This document shows positions 24,232-34,926 of a DNA stretch of 64,000 nucleotides, one piece after another (position 1 is the first letter of the stretch; each line of letters starts with the position of its first letter). Both the position numbers and the translations under genes were made by a program. The stretch comes from Streptomyces sp. SKN60 (GTDB lineage Bacteria > Actinomycetota > Actinomycetes > Streptomycetales > Streptomycetaceae): contig NZ_JAHTMW010000013.1 of the NCBI RefSeq assembly GCF_026236535.1, forward strand, positions 1-64,000. The letters are read 5' to 3'. The notes beneath the pieces were generated by a model. It saw only the letters and a program-made list of their open reading frames with translations. It had not been told where the DNA came from and made no database searches.

Positions 24232-26031
24232 TCAGCCGCCGACGCGGTAGCCCACGGCCAGGTACTGCTTGAACGTGGAGGTCGACGAGGACGAGGACTT
24301 GCTGATGGTCGTCCCCGAGACGAAGAACCGCCCGTTCGCGTAGCGGTACTCGGCGCTGAGCGAGCTGAAGCTGGTCTCGCCCTCCCTGGACGTCTTCTCC
24401 GACGGGTTCTCCATCAGCAGCGTCGACTTCATGGTGCCGCCGTCGATGGAGACGATCTGCCCGCCCTTGTCGTACGGCGGGTACTTGTACGCGATCAGGT
24501 TGCCGCCGTCCATGCGGAGCGGCACCAGCGTGTACTTGTCGCCGGCGTCGGCCTTGTTCGGCGTCAGCTGGCCGGTGTTCAGGTCGAAGGCGACGATCTC
24601 GTTGGTCTCGTCGCCGTACTCCCCGGTGCTGCCCTCGTGCTCCTCGGTCGGCACGTAGAGCCGCCCGTTGCCGACGGCGACCCAGGTGCAGGACTCGACC
24701 TTGGTCGAGCGGCAGCGGGCGGCGTAGCGGTCCGCGTCGGCCGTGATCTTCGCCTTCAGCGTGCCGGTCTTCTCGTCGATCGAGAAGAAGTCCGAGATGC
24801 CGCTGCCGTCGCCGGCGGTGTCGCCGACCTCGGCCGCGACCACCAGCGGCTTGGTGGAGACCACGGACGCCCACTTGACGCCCTTCGGCATCTTGAACTG
24901 CGCGATGGGCGCGCCGGACGTCGGGTTGAGGTTCTGGATGGTGACGGTCGGGTCGTCGTACGAGCCGCACTTGCGGACCGCCACGAGGCCGCCCTCGCCG
25001 CCGCCGTACCCCAGGTCCTCGCAGTTGTTGGCGTCGGGCTGCGGCTTCCACCGCGGGTTGCCGTTGGCCAGGTCGAAGGCCGCGCCGCCGTCGCCGCCGC
25101 CGGCCGCGACGGTCTGGCCGTGCACGGTGACCTCGCCGAAGGTGACCTTCTTGTCGCCGGCGGTGCCGCCGGTGATCGACTTCGACCACACCAGCTTGCC
25201 GGTGTTCAGGTCGACCAGGCCGACCTCGGTGCACGGCTGGAAGTAGCGCGGCGCCGTGCGCTTGGCGGCCTCGAAGAGGATCGGCAGCTTGTGGTCGGCC
25301 GTCATGTGGACCGAGGTGCCGCAGACCTGACCGGTCAGCGGCAGGGTCCACTGGACCGTGCCCTTGTCCAGGTCGTAGCCGACCATGGAGTCGATGCCGG
25401 TCTTCACGTACGCCTTGTCCGTGATCCAGGAGCCGGCGACGTCGGTGACGTCCGGCACCTTCGGCTGCGGCAGCTGGAAGGACGCGACCGACTTCGGGTC
25501 GGCCGGCACCTTCTCCTTGCCGCCCCCGCCGATGCCGCCCGCACCGGCGTCCTTGCCGCCGTCCTGACCGGCGTTCTGCCCGGCGCTGGTCCCGCCCGAA
25601 CCGCCCTTGGCGGTGTCGTCCCCGTCACCGCCGGAGTTCGCGTACCAGATGCCGCCGCCGACGATCAGCGCCACGGCGACGACCGCCGCGATGACGATCT
25701 GCATCTGCGCGGACAGCTTCTTGCCGCCGCCGGGGGCCGGCGGAGGCGTCTGCTGCGGGTACATCGGCTGCGTCGGGTAGCCGTACGGCTGCTGGGGCTG
25801 GCCCTGCTGCGGCGGCTGCGGGTAGCCGTACTGCTGCGGCGGCTGGCCGTACGGGGGCTGCGCGGGCGGCTGCTCCTGCGGGTAGCCGTACGGCGGCTGG
25901 GCGGGCGGCTGCGCCGGGGGCGGCGGGGGCGTGGGCGCCCCGAAGCCTCCGTGGGGAGGCTCCTGCGGCGCGCCGAACCCGCCCGGGGGCGGCCCCGGCG
26001 GCTGGTTCGGCGGAGGGGGCGGCTGGGTCAT
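24232..26031 (-). CDS. Membrane-anchored PQQ-type beta-propeller protein, Pro/Tyr-rich N-terminus (paralogue 1)
   Basis: 599 residues, ATG at 26031 (MTQPPPPPNQ, as in the paralogue); GTG 26043 is a less likely alternative. Residues ~1-95 are a cytoplasmic Pro/Gln/Tyr-rich tail with repeats such as PPYGYPQEQPPAQ. One membrane span follows (~105-128, IVIAAVVAVALIVGGGIWY). Then comes an Asp/Gly linker and an extracytoplasmic propeller whose blades carry D(L/V)(N/D)TGK-W or -TPNKA repeats (VDLNTGKLVWSKS; FDLNTGQLTPNK). Paired Cys suggest disulfides. Such domains are usually structural or binding, not true PQQ enzymes, because the dehydrogenase motifs are absent. It is a tandem duplicate of the gene upstream. 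Confidence 0.8.
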   Translation of the reverse strand: MTQPPPPPNQPPGPPPGGFGAPQEPPHGGFGAPTPPPPPAQPPAQPPYGYPQEQPPAQPPYGQPPQQYGYPQPPQQGQPQQPYGYPTQPMYPQQTPPPAPGGGKKLSAQMQIVIAAVVAVALIVGGGIWYANSGGDGDDTAKGGSGGTSAGQNAGQDGGKDAGAGGIGGGGKEKVPADPKSVASFQLPQPKVPDVTDVAGSWITDKAYVKTGIDSMVGYDLDKGTVQWTLPLTGQVCGTSVHMTADHKLPILFEAAKRTAPRYFQPCTEVGLVDLNTGKLVWSKSITGGTAGDKKVTFGEVTVHGQTVAAGGGDGGAAFDLANGNPRWKPQPDANNCEDLGYGGGEGGLVAVRKCGSYDDPTVTIQNLNPTSGAPIAQFKMPKGVKWASVVSTKPLVVAAEVGDTAGDGSGISDFFSIDEKTGTLKAKITADADRYAARCRSTKVESCTWVAVGNGRLYVPTEEHEGSTGEYGDETNEIVAFDLNTGQLTPNKADAGDKYTLVPLRMDGGNLIAYKYPPYDKGGQIVSIDGGTMKSTLLMENPSEKTSREGETSFSSLSAEYRYANGRFFVSGTTISKSSSSSTSTFKQYLAVGYRVGG

Positions 26032-26104
26032 GGCTGAGGACACCTCGGTCGGATCGGGAAGCGGACGGCGAAACGGACGGCGGATCAGGCGGAACGGAAC
26101 GAGC

Positions 26105-26141
26105 GGGGGTCCGCCCGGCGGCCGGCGCCGGACAGACCCCC
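26105..26141 (-). terminator. Possible terminator between the two propeller genes
   Basis: GGGGGTC/GACCCCC outer stem (26105-26111 with 26135-26141) with further G+C pairing inside, just after the stop at 26147. Confidence 0.45.
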
Positions 26142-26146
26142 GGGCG

Positions 26147-28006
26147 TCACTTGGCGTACGCCATCATCGTCTTGGTCTCCTTCTCCTCCTTGTCGTTGGA
26201 GGCGGAGACCCGGCCGGCCGAGATCACGAACGTGCCGTTGGAGTACGCGTACTTGGCGCTGTAGAAGGAGGTCTCCATCGAGGAGACCTCGGCCTGGCCC
26301 TGGAGCAGCACCTTCGGCGCGCCACCGGTCGGCGCGAGCGTCGCGACCGCGCTGCCCGTGTCGTACCGCGGCTCGACGTAGAGCAGGACGTCCGAGCCCT
26401 CCATGCGCAGCGGGCTCATCTGCTGCTCACCGGGCGCCTTGGAACGCCACTTCGCCTTGCCGGTGTTCAGGTCGAAGGCGATGACCTCGTTGGGCGTGCC
26501 GTACGCGGTCTCGGTCGCCATGTAGAAGGTGTTCGCGTCGGCGGCGACACCGGTGCAGCCCTGGAGGTTCTTGCCGAAGATGACGAAGCTGCCGCCGCAC
26601 TTCGGGGCGAACTTGTCGGTGCCGCCCTGGATCTGCGAGCGCTCCTTGCCGTCCGCGGTGAGCGAGAAGATCGCCCACTTCTTCTGCTCGCGCTGGGTGG
26701 CGGAGACGACCAGCGGGTCCACCGAGTAGACCTTGTCGACCTCCCAGGTCGCCTGCAGCTTGAAGGTCCACTTGGTCTTGCCCGTGTTCGGGTCGACCTC
26801 GCTGATCTCGTGCTGCTCCTTGTTCACGTCGCCGGTGCGGCACTGGGAGGCGGCGATCAGCTTGCTGCCGCCCGCGTACGCGTAGGGCTTGCAGCCGCTG
26901 GTGGGGCCGGTGAAGAGCTGCTTGCCGTCGGCGAGGGAGAAGCCGTAGGCGGAGCTGGAGCCGGAGGCCGTCACCGTGTTGCCGCTGATGGCGAGGGTGT
27001 TGTCGGAGAAGGCGAAGAGGCCGGTCGGCTTGGGGATGGACTTCTTCCAGCCCGCCTTGCCGGTGTTGAGGTCGACCTGCTGCATCTCCAGGCACTTGGC
27101 GCGGTCGCCGGCGGAGTCCTTGTAGCCGAAGACCATGATGCCGTTGGCGGACGGCTGCGGCGGCGCGGCGCACAGCTCGTTGGGCACGTCGATGTGCCAC
27201 TTGCTGGAGCCGTCGGCCAGGCTGTAGCCGTCGATGCCCTTGTACATCGCCTTGACGACGGTGTCGCCGACGATCCACGGGCCGTAGACGTCGGAGCCGT
27301 TGCGCGGCAGGTCGACGTTGTTCTTGAGCAGCCAGCTGATCTTGGCCTCGCCGTCCTTGCGGCCGGCGTTGAGGTCCTCGGGACCGCCGTTCTCGCCGTC
27401 GCCGCTGCCGTCGCCCTTGTCGACGGACTCGGTCGGCTTCGGACCGGTGGTCGCGGACTGGGTCGGCTCGGCGACCGGGTCCTTCTCGCCGTCGCCGCTC
27501 AGCGCGAACCAGGTGCCGAGGCCGATGACGAGCGCCGCGGCGACGGAGGCCGCCACGATGATGCCGGGCTTGCCCTTGAAGGGGTTCTTGCCGCCGCCAC
27601 CGCCGGGCGCCGGGGGCATCGGGGCCGTCGGGTAGGCCCCGTACGGACCCGGCTGTCCCCCTGGGCCTTGCGGCCCGGGAGGTGCCCCCAGCCCGTAGGG
27701 GCCGGGCTGCTGGGCGTACGGACCGGGCTGTTGCGGGTACCCGTAGGGGCCGGGCTGGCCCGGCTGCTGCTGCGGCGCCTCCTGCGGGTACCCGTACGGG
27801 CCCTGCTGAGGTGCCTGCGGCGGCGTCTGCGGGTACCCGTACGGGCCGGGCTGCGCGGCCGGCGCGGCGGGCACGGTCGGCGGGGCCTGCGGCGGGGCGG
27901 TCGGCGGAGCCGGCGGTGCCTGCGGCGGCATCGGCGGGACCGGCGGGACGTTCGGGTCCGGCGCGCCGAAGCCTCCCGGCGGCTGGTTGCTGGGCGGCTG
28001 GGTCAT
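26147..28006 (-). CDS. Membrane-anchored PQQ-type beta-propeller protein, Pro/Tyr-rich N-terminus (paralogue 2)
   Basis: 619 residues, ATG at 28006 after AAGGGGGAAG. The first ~155 residues are Pro/Gln/Gly/Tyr-rich with repeated GPYGYPQ units. A membrane span follows (~170-190, IIVAASVAAALVIGLGTWF), then an acidic linker and a propeller of VD(L/P)NTGK(A/T)-W blades (VDLNTGKAGWKKS, VDPNTGKTKWTF, FDLNTGKAKWRS). The layout is identical to paralogue 1, but the linkers and blades have diverged, which points to an old duplication. GPYGYPQ tails often occur in actinobacterial membrane proteins and may mediate phase separation or tethering (inference). No catalytic motif seen. Confidence 0.8.
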   Translation of the reverse strand: MTQPPSNQPPGGFGAPDPNVPPVPPMPPQAPPAPPTAPPQAPPTVPAAPAAQPGPYGYPQTPPQAPQQGPYGYPQEAPQQQPGQPGPYGYPQQPGPYAQQPGPYGLGAPPGPQGPGGQPGPYGAYPTAPMPPAPGGGGGKNPFKGKPGIIVAASVAAALVIGLGTWFALSGDGEKDPVAEPTQSATTGPKPTESVDKGDGSGDGENGGPEDLNAGRKDGEAKISWLLKNNVDLPRNGSDVYGPWIVGDTVVKAMYKGIDGYSLADGSSKWHIDVPNELCAAPPQPSANGIMVFGYKDSAGDRAKCLEMQQVDLNTGKAGWKKSIPKPTGLFAFSDNTLAISGNTVTASGSSSAYGFSLADGKQLFTGPTSGCKPYAYAGGSKLIAASQCRTGDVNKEQHEISEVDPNTGKTKWTFKLQATWEVDKVYSVDPLVVSATQREQKKWAIFSLTADGKERSQIQGGTDKFAPKCGGSFVIFGKNLQGCTGVAADANTFYMATETAYGTPNEVIAFDLNTGKAKWRSKAPGEQQMSPLRMEGSDVLLYVEPRYDTGSAVATLAPTGGAPKVLLQGQAEVSSMETSFYSAKYAYSNGTFVISAGRVSASNDKEEKETKTMMAYAK

Positions 28007-28069
28007 CAGCGCTTCCCCCTTGATGTGAGCGGGTTTTCTTTCTACCACTCACCGGATGGCGCAAAAGTG

Positions 28070-28104
28070 ACCGGTCCGTCCCTTGTTCCCAAGGGAGGAC
28101 CGGT
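28070..28104 (-). terminator. Terminator after ABC-F gene
   Basis: A 15-bp stem with one bulged G (28070-28085 with 28090-28104), loop TTCC, lies 37 nt after the stop at 28141. Confidence 0.85.
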
Positions 28105-28140
28105 CCGTGATGCCAGCGTTACGCGTCCTCTACGACATCT

Positions 28141-29946
<1,806 letters not shown>

Positions 29947-30070
29947 TTCACTCCTGTACGGGGGGTTCGGTCGACGTCCAGGGTAGACGGGTGGGGCGGG
30001 TGGGATAGCGTGCGGTGATTCGTTCGCGAGTGCGACCGCGTGCGAAGACGGGGACGGCGTGCGGGATCCC

Positions 30071-30127
30071 GTATGGGACGCGTACGGGACGGCGGGTGCG
30101 AGGGCGTACGGGACGGCGTACGGAACG
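30071..30127. repeat. Phased GTAYGGRACG direct repeats
   Basis: GTATGGGACG (30071), GTACGGGACG (30082 and 30106) and GTACGGAACG (30118): four copies at 11, 24 and 12 bp intervals directly upstream of the ATG at 30136. They could be an activator site; no promoter hexamers were fixed. Confidence 0.5.
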
Positions 30128-30135
30128 GGGGCGGA

Positions 30136-31227
30136 ATGACGGATTCGGTGTGGGCGCGGTTCCGGCGGCACCGGTGGCTGCCACAGGCCTCGGCGCTGCT
30201 GCTGCTCGCGGCCGTGATCACGGCGTTCGTCCTGGTCAGGGCCGGGCAGCGGGACCGGCACAACGAGGACGCGCTGCGCCGGGCGTGCGGCGGGGCGCTG
30301 CCGGCGAAGGCCGCGGCGAAGCTGCTGCCCGACGGCGTCCGGTGGGAGCTGCGGACCGGGCCGGGCCCGCGCGGCCTGGTGTCCTGCTCCCTGTCCGGGG
30401 ACGACGACGACTCGGGGTTCACGGTGACGGCGGTGCCGGTCCTGGACGCGCCCCTGAAGGGCGTCCGGGTCGACGATCTCGTCTCCGACACCCCGTACGC
30501 GAAGCCCCCGGAGTGGACCGAGGACTACGCCCGGGCGGACGAGCGGATCACCGTTCCCTGCCCGAACGGGCTGCCCGGCTATCCGCGGCCCGTCACGACG
30601 TTCCGGGTGTACGGGACGACGGACGCGAAGGCCCGGGAGTGGCTCGGCGGCCTCGTGGCGGCCGTCGCCGAGGACGTGCGGAAGGACGCGCGCTGCGGCG
30701 GGGCGCCAGTGCGGGACGAAGCCGTGCAGTCGTGGCGGTCGTCCCCGCCGGAGGAGGAACCGGACGGGGAGGAGGAGTGCGGCTGGTTCCGCCCGGAGCT
30801 CCTCGGCCCCGCCTGGAAGAACGCCCACTGGGCCGCGGAGGGCGGCACCCACGCCTGGGCCCGGGCCTGCGCCACCACCGTCGGCACGAGCCGGTCCTCG
30901 GTGGCGGTGAGCTCCGCGACCTGGTGGGGCGAGGCGCTGCCGGAGGCGCGCGTCGAGTACGGGCGGGAGCTCGCCGCCGTCGGGAAGGGCGCCGAGCCCG
31001 GAGGCGAGCAGCAGGCCGGCGAACAGCAGGCCGGGGAGAAGCGGGCCCACCGGCTCGCGGTGTGGGCCGAGGCGCGGTGCGCGGGTGGCCCGGCCCTGCA
31101 CCGGCTGGGCCTGGAGGGGACGGACCGCGCGCTGCTCGCCGCCCGCGCCGACGCGTTCCTCACGCGCTCGCTGGACGCGTCGGGCGACTGCGACGGCATC
31201 AAGGTTCTGGGGAAGGTGTGGGGATGA
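30136..31227 (+). CDS. Membrane-anchored protein of unknown function
   Basis: 363 residues, ATG at 30136 after GGGGGCGG. A single N-terminal membrane anchor (~18-36, ASALLLLAAVITAFVLVRA) is preceded by a basic cytoplasmic tail (RFRRHRW). The rest is outside the cell and contains seven or more Cys at scattered positions (RRACGG, VSCSLS, VPCPNG, ARCGGAP, EECGWF, ARACAT, DCDGIK). A low-complexity repeat (GGEQQAGEQQAGEK) lies near residue 300. It shares layout and the HNEDALRRAC-type start of the outer domain with the next gene (RHDRALDSAC), so the two are probably distant paralogues. Function not recognised. Confidence 0.7.
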   Translation: MTDSVWARFRRHRWLPQASALLLLAAVITAFVLVRAGQRDRHNEDALRRACGGALPAKAAAKLLPDGVRWELRTGPGPRGLVSCSLSGDDDDSGFTVTAVPVLDAPLKGVRVDDLVSDTPYAKPPEWTEDYARADERITVPCPNGLPGYPRPVTTFRVYGTTDAKAREWLGGLVAAVAEDVRKDARCGGAPVRDEAVQSWRSSPPEEEPDGEEECGWFRPELLGPAWKNAHWAAEGGTHAWARACATTVGTSRSSVAVSSATWWGEALPEARVEYGRELAAVGKGAEPGGEQQAGEQQAGEKRAHRLAVWAEARCAGGPALHRLGLEGTDRALLAARADAFLTRSLDASGDCDGIKVLGKVWG

Positions 31228-32405
31228 GCGGGGAGACCGGGGAGACCCGAGAGACTGGGCAGACCTTGGAAGGGTTCCGGCGGCGCCGGAGGATCCGCCT
31301 CGCGGCGGGCCTCACGGCCGGCGCCGTGCTGGTGGCGGGCGGCGTGTTCTGGCTGTCCGGCGGCTGGGACGAGTGGCGCCACGACCGGGCCCTCGACTCG
31401 GCGTGCGACGGCGCGCTCGCGGCCGGGCCGCTGCGGGAGCTGCTCGGCGGGGCCGAGGTCACCGCCGAGACCAGGCGGGACGCGGGGGCCTGGTGGCAGT
31501 GCCGGGTGAGCGGGGCCGACCGGGAGAAGGACGGCCGGATCGACCTGCGGGTGACGGTGGACGAGGCGGGCGACCGCCACGCCGATCTCGAATCGGCCGC
31601 CACCGACGCACCGCTCGGCCACGGCTGGACCGGCGGCTTCACGTTCGACCCGGACCACGACTCCGACGATCGGGGCGAGGCGCGGGCCTCGCTGCTCCTC
31701 GGCTGCGCCGCCAAGCCCGGTGCCAAGTCCGGCGCCGAGTCCGGTGCCAAGTCCGGCGCCGGAATCTCCGCCGAGGTGAGCGCCCGGATCTCGCGCGCCG
31801 ACTTCGCCCTGCCGGAGACCCGGACCCGGCTCGCCGCGGTCCTGACCGGCACGGCCTCCGCCTTCGCCCGGCAGCACGACTGCGCGCCCGCCGAGGGCGA
31901 GCCGGTGCGGGAGGTCGGCGTCTCGGTGAACGCCTGGGACTACCGCCCGTTCGCCTCGGTCTCGGGCAGCTGCGCCGGCCTGCTCGACGCCCCGACCGCC
32001 GCCCGCTGGGGCGTCCGCACCGCCGTCGAGACCGCCCCGGGCCCGAAGCCCACGGAGGGCTGCACGCTCGGCGGCCTGCAGGGCGCGCCGCTGTACGCCT
32101 TCGAGGCCCGGTACGGCGCGGCCCTGAGCTGGTACGAGCGGGAGGAACTGCGGGACCTGACCGCCCCGCCGACGCACGTCGACCCGAAGGGCCACTACGT
32201 CCTCTGGGCCGAGTGCCCGGGCGCGGCGCAGCTCGCCGCCTACACGGTCACCCCCGACGACTCGGGCACCCGCGCCGCCACCACCGGCCCCGCCCTCGAC
32301 CACCCCGCCCTGCGCAAGGCCCTGCAGTCCTTCGCCGCCCGCTCGGCGCAGACCCACGGCTGCACGCCGCCGGGCACCGCGCCGGTCTACCCCGACATCG
32401 ACTAG
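31224..32405 (+). CDS. Membrane-anchored protein of unknown function, coupled to previous gene
   Basis: 393 residues. ATG overlaps the preceding stop (ATGA), with GGAAGG upstream, so translation is coupled. After a Gly/Thr/Glu-rich cytoplasmic tail there is an RRRRR-I motif and one membrane span (~27-45). The extracytoplasmic part begins DRALDSACDGALAAGPLRELLGG, similar to the neighbour (DALRRACGGALPAKAAAKLLPDG). It has a short KSGAESGAKSGAG repeat near residue 170 and several Cys (QCRVSG, LLGCAAK, HDCAPAE, GSCAGL, GCTLGG, AECPGA, GCTPPG). Likely surface-exposed with disulfides. Role unknown. Confidence 0.7.
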   Translation: MSGETGETRETGQTLEGFRRRRRIRLAAGLTAGAVLVAGGVFWLSGGWDEWRHDRALDSACDGALAAGPLRELLGGAEVTAETRRDAGAWWQCRVSGADREKDGRIDLRVTVDEAGDRHADLESAATDAPLGHGWTGGFTFDPDHDSDDRGEARASLLLGCAAKPGAKSGAESGAKSGAGISAEVSARISRADFALPETRTRLAAVLTGTASAFARQHDCAPAEGEPVREVGVSVNAWDYRPFASVSGSCAGLLDAPTAARWGVRTAVETAPGPKPTEGCTLGGLQGAPLYAFEARYGAALSWYEREELRDLTAPPTHVDPKGHYVLWAECPGAAQLAAYTVTPDDSGTRAATTGPALDHPALRKALQSFAARSAQTHGCTPPGTAPVYPDID

Positions 32406-32426
32406 GGGCAGCCCCTGGACGACCGG

Positions 32427-33716
32427 CTACGCCCGCCCCCGGCCCGCCCGCTCCACCAGGAACCAGCCCGCGAGCGCCATCGCGATGGCCGCCGGGGCGG
32501 TCACCCTCAGGGCGATCAGGGTGGCGGTGTGGCCCTCCAGGAGGCCGCCGAGGCCGGTCATGGAGAGGCCGAGGACGCCGAGCAGGGCCAGGGTGATGCC
32601 GAGGGCGGCGAGGGGGGCGCCGGTGTCGGTCGCGGGGGCGGTGCGGGCCGGGTTTTCGAAGCGGCGGAAGAGGGTCACCAGGAGGGCGGTGAGCACGGCC
32701 GCCGCCGCGAGGCGCAGCGGGACCTGGGCCCACCAGGCGCCGGTGGCGGGGGCGGGCAGGTCGACGCCGAGGGTGAGCAGCGCGCCGTACACGCCGAGCA
32801 TCGCCGTCAGGTGCCAGAGGAAGGCGGTCATGGCGATCCCGTTGGCGGCGACGACCGCGCGCCAGACCCGGGCGCGGGCCGTGAGGCGGGCGCCGGGGCC
32901 CTTCAGGAGTTCGACCGCGCCGACCAGCCACAGGCCGTGGCAGAGCAGGGCGAGGGTGGGCGGGGCCATGTTGGAGACCTGCTCGCCCGGCATGCCGACC
33001 ATGGACAGCGGATACGGGCCGAGGGCCACGAGCAGCCCCGCGCCCGCCAGACCGGCCGCCGCGAGGAGCGCCGGGCGGCGGATCATGCCGTCGGCGCGCA
33101 GGAAGCCGAGCTGGTGGACGGCCAGCCAGACGAGCGCGAAGTTCAGGAACTCGACGTACGGCACGCCGGCCGCGAACCGCAGCACGTCCACCACGACCGC
33201 GCCCGCCACCAGCGCGCCGAACGCGCCCCACCCGTACCGCCCGTGCGCCTTCAGGAGCGGCGGCGTGAAGGCGACCATGGCGAGGTAGATGCCGATGAAC
33301 CACAGCGGCTGGGTGACGAGCCGCAGCGCCACCCCGGTCAGCCCGCCGTCCGCGCCGAGCAGCTGGACGGCGAGGGCCGGCACGGCCCACACCCCGATGA
33401 AGACCATCGTCGGCCGCAGCAGCCGCTGCAGCCGGGCCCGCAGGAAGGCGGCGTAGCGGGGGCGGGAGCGGTGGGCGAGGGCGTGCGAGAAGCCGCCCAC
33501 GAAGAAGAACACCGGCATGACCTGCAGCGCCCAGGTCAGCACCTGGAGGCCGGGCACGACGGCGAGCAGGTTGCCGACCTGTCCGTCGGCGGTGACGGCC
33601 GCCATCAGCCAGTGGCCGAGCACGACGACCGCGAGCGAGGCGACCCGCAGCAGGTCGACGTAGCGGTCGCGGGTCGCGGGCGTGGCGGCGGCGAGTTCCC
33701 GAGCACTGATTCCCAT
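32427..33716 (-). CDS. Acyltransferase 3 family membrane protein
   Basis: 429 residues with about ten membrane segments. The family start is seen: RDRYVDLLRVASLAVVVLGHWL, where the Arg and the His are the conserved catalytic pair of acyltransferase-3 enzymes. Next comes PVFFFVGGFSHALAHRSRPRYAAFLRARLQRLLRP. Such proteins move acyl (often O-acetyl) groups onto sugars, peptidoglycan or natural products at the membrane. No partner SGNH domain is fused, so donor and acceptor are unknown. It is divergent from the SMP-30-like gene. It ends with a basic tail (RAGRGRA). Confidence 0.88.
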   Translation of the reverse strand: MGISARELAAATPATRDRYVDLLRVASLAVVVLGHWLMAAVTADGQVGNLLAVVPGLQVLTWALQVMPVFFFVGGFSHALAHRSRPRYAAFLRARLQRLLRPTMVFIGVWAVPALAVQLLGADGGLTGVALRLVTQPLWFIGIYLAMVAFTPPLLKAHGRYGWGAFGALVAGAVVVDVLRFAAGVPYVEFLNFALVWLAVHQLGFLRADGMIRRPALLAAAGLAGAGLLVALGPYPLSMVGMPGEQVSNMAPPTLALLCHGLWLVGAVELLKGPGARLTARARVWRAVVAANGIAMTAFLWHLTAMLGVYGALLTLGVDLPAPATGAWWAQVPLRLAAAAVLTALLVTLFRRFENPARTAPATDTGAPLAALGITLALLGVLGLSMTGLGGLLEGHTATLIALRVTAPAAIAMALAGWFLVERAGRGRA

Positions 33717-33761
33717 ACGGGCACGGTGCCGGGCGGGCCCGGGGCGCCGGGAGCGCTCGGA

Positions 33762-33782
33762 TACTCAACTCGCGCGTGAGTA
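33762..33782. promoter_or_regulatory. Palindrome in acyltransferase promoter region
   Basis: TACTCA-9 nt-TGAGTA (33762-33767 and 33777-33782) with a nested ACTC/GAGT pair, 46 bp upstream of the acyltransferase start. Candidate operator. Confidence 0.4.
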
Positions 33783-33946
33783 CGAGCCGTACCCACGAGT
33801 GCCGCCCGGCCCGGATGCCCCGGCCCGGATGGCGGGAGCGCGCTCCACCGCGCGGGCGAACCCACGGCCGGGGCACCGCACCGAAGCCCTGACAGTCCGT
33901 CACATTCAGGGCGTCGTCACCTTGTCCCCGAACCCGAGGGAGCCCC

Positions 33947-34912
33947 ATGACCCGCCCCGTCCTCGCCGCCGCCGGCGCCGCGCTCGCCGCCCTGCTCGTC
34001 TCCGCACCGATCGGAGGCGACCCGACCGTCTCGCACGCGCGCGTGCTCACCCACTTCGTCGGCGCCGGGCAGACCCCGGAGAACATCGCGCTCGAACCCG
34101 ACGGCTCGGCCGACCTCACCTTCGCCTTCGCCCACCAGGTCGCCCGCGTCGACAAGAAGGGCGCCATCGACGTCCTCGCCACCCTGCCCGCCGTGGCGAA
34201 CCCGAACACGCCCGTGGGCGCCGCCATCACCACCGGCATCGCCCGCGCCCACGACGGCACGCTGTACGTCGGCTACGCCACCGGCGACGCGGCCACGAAC
34301 GGCATCTGGCGGATCGCCCCCGGCAGCGGCGCCGCCGAGCGGATCGTGGCGCTGCCGGTCGACGCGCTGCCCAACGGGATGGCCCTCGACGAAGAGTGCG
34401 ACGAGCTGTACGTCGCCGACTCCTCGCGCGGTGTGGTGTGGCGCGTACCGGTGAACGGGGGCGAGCCCGTCGTGTGGGCCTCCGGAACGGCCCTGGAGCC
34501 GACCGCCGAGCTCCCCTTCGGCGCCAACGGTCTCAAGCTGCACGACGGCGCGGTCTGGGTGTCCAACTCCGCCCGAGGCACCCTGCTGCGCATCCCGATC
34601 GGCACCGGTCCCGACCGAGAGGCCGGGCCGGTCGAGACGCGGGCTAGCGGACTCACCCTGGACGACTTCGCCTTCACCGGGCACGGCGACACGGTCCTGG
34701 CGGCCCGGATCCTCGACGACAAGCTGGAGCTCATCCGCCCGGACGGCACCCACAAGACGGTCCTCACGGCCGCGGACGGGCTGCGCAACCCGACGTCCGT
34801 GGCCGTGCACGCCAAGAAGGTGTACGTGCCGAGCGCGGCCTACTTCCCGCCGCCGAACACGACCCCGGACCCGAACCTGCTGCTCGCCCGGATCTCCAAG
34901 AACAAGCTGTAG
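33947..34912 (+). CDS. Secreted SMP-30/gluconolactonase-like beta-propeller protein
   Basis: 321 residues, ATG after GAGGGAG. The N-terminus (TRPVLAAAGAALAALLVSAPIGG) is a short signal peptide. The rest is a six-blade propeller typical of the SMP-30/LRE superfamily: PENIALEPDGSADLTFAF, GIARAHDGTLYVGY, LPNGMALDEECDELYVADSSRGVVWRV read in pieces, and NPTSVAVHAKKVYV. Conserved Asn and Asp near the blade tops (PNGMAL, ELYVADS) could bind Ca2+ or act on lactones. No substrate can be given. It lies opposite the acyltransferase gene and ends 14 bp from the convergent ispE stop. Confidence 0.8.
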   Translation: MTRPVLAAAGAALAALLVSAPIGGDPTVSHARVLTHFVGAGQTPENIALEPDGSADLTFAFAHQVARVDKKGAIDVLATLPAVANPNTPVGAAITTGIARAHDGTLYVGYATGDAATNGIWRIAPGSGAAERIVALPVDALPNGMALDEECDELYVADSSRGVVWRVPVNGGEPVVWASGTALEPTAELPFGANGLKLHDGAVWVSNSARGTLLRIPIGTGPDREAGPVETRASGLTLDDFAFTGHGDTVLAARILDDKLELIRPDGTHKTVLTAADGLRNPTSVAVHAKKVYVPSAAYFPPPNTTPDPNLLLARISKNKL

Positions 34913-34926
34913 CCGGCCGAGAAGGA

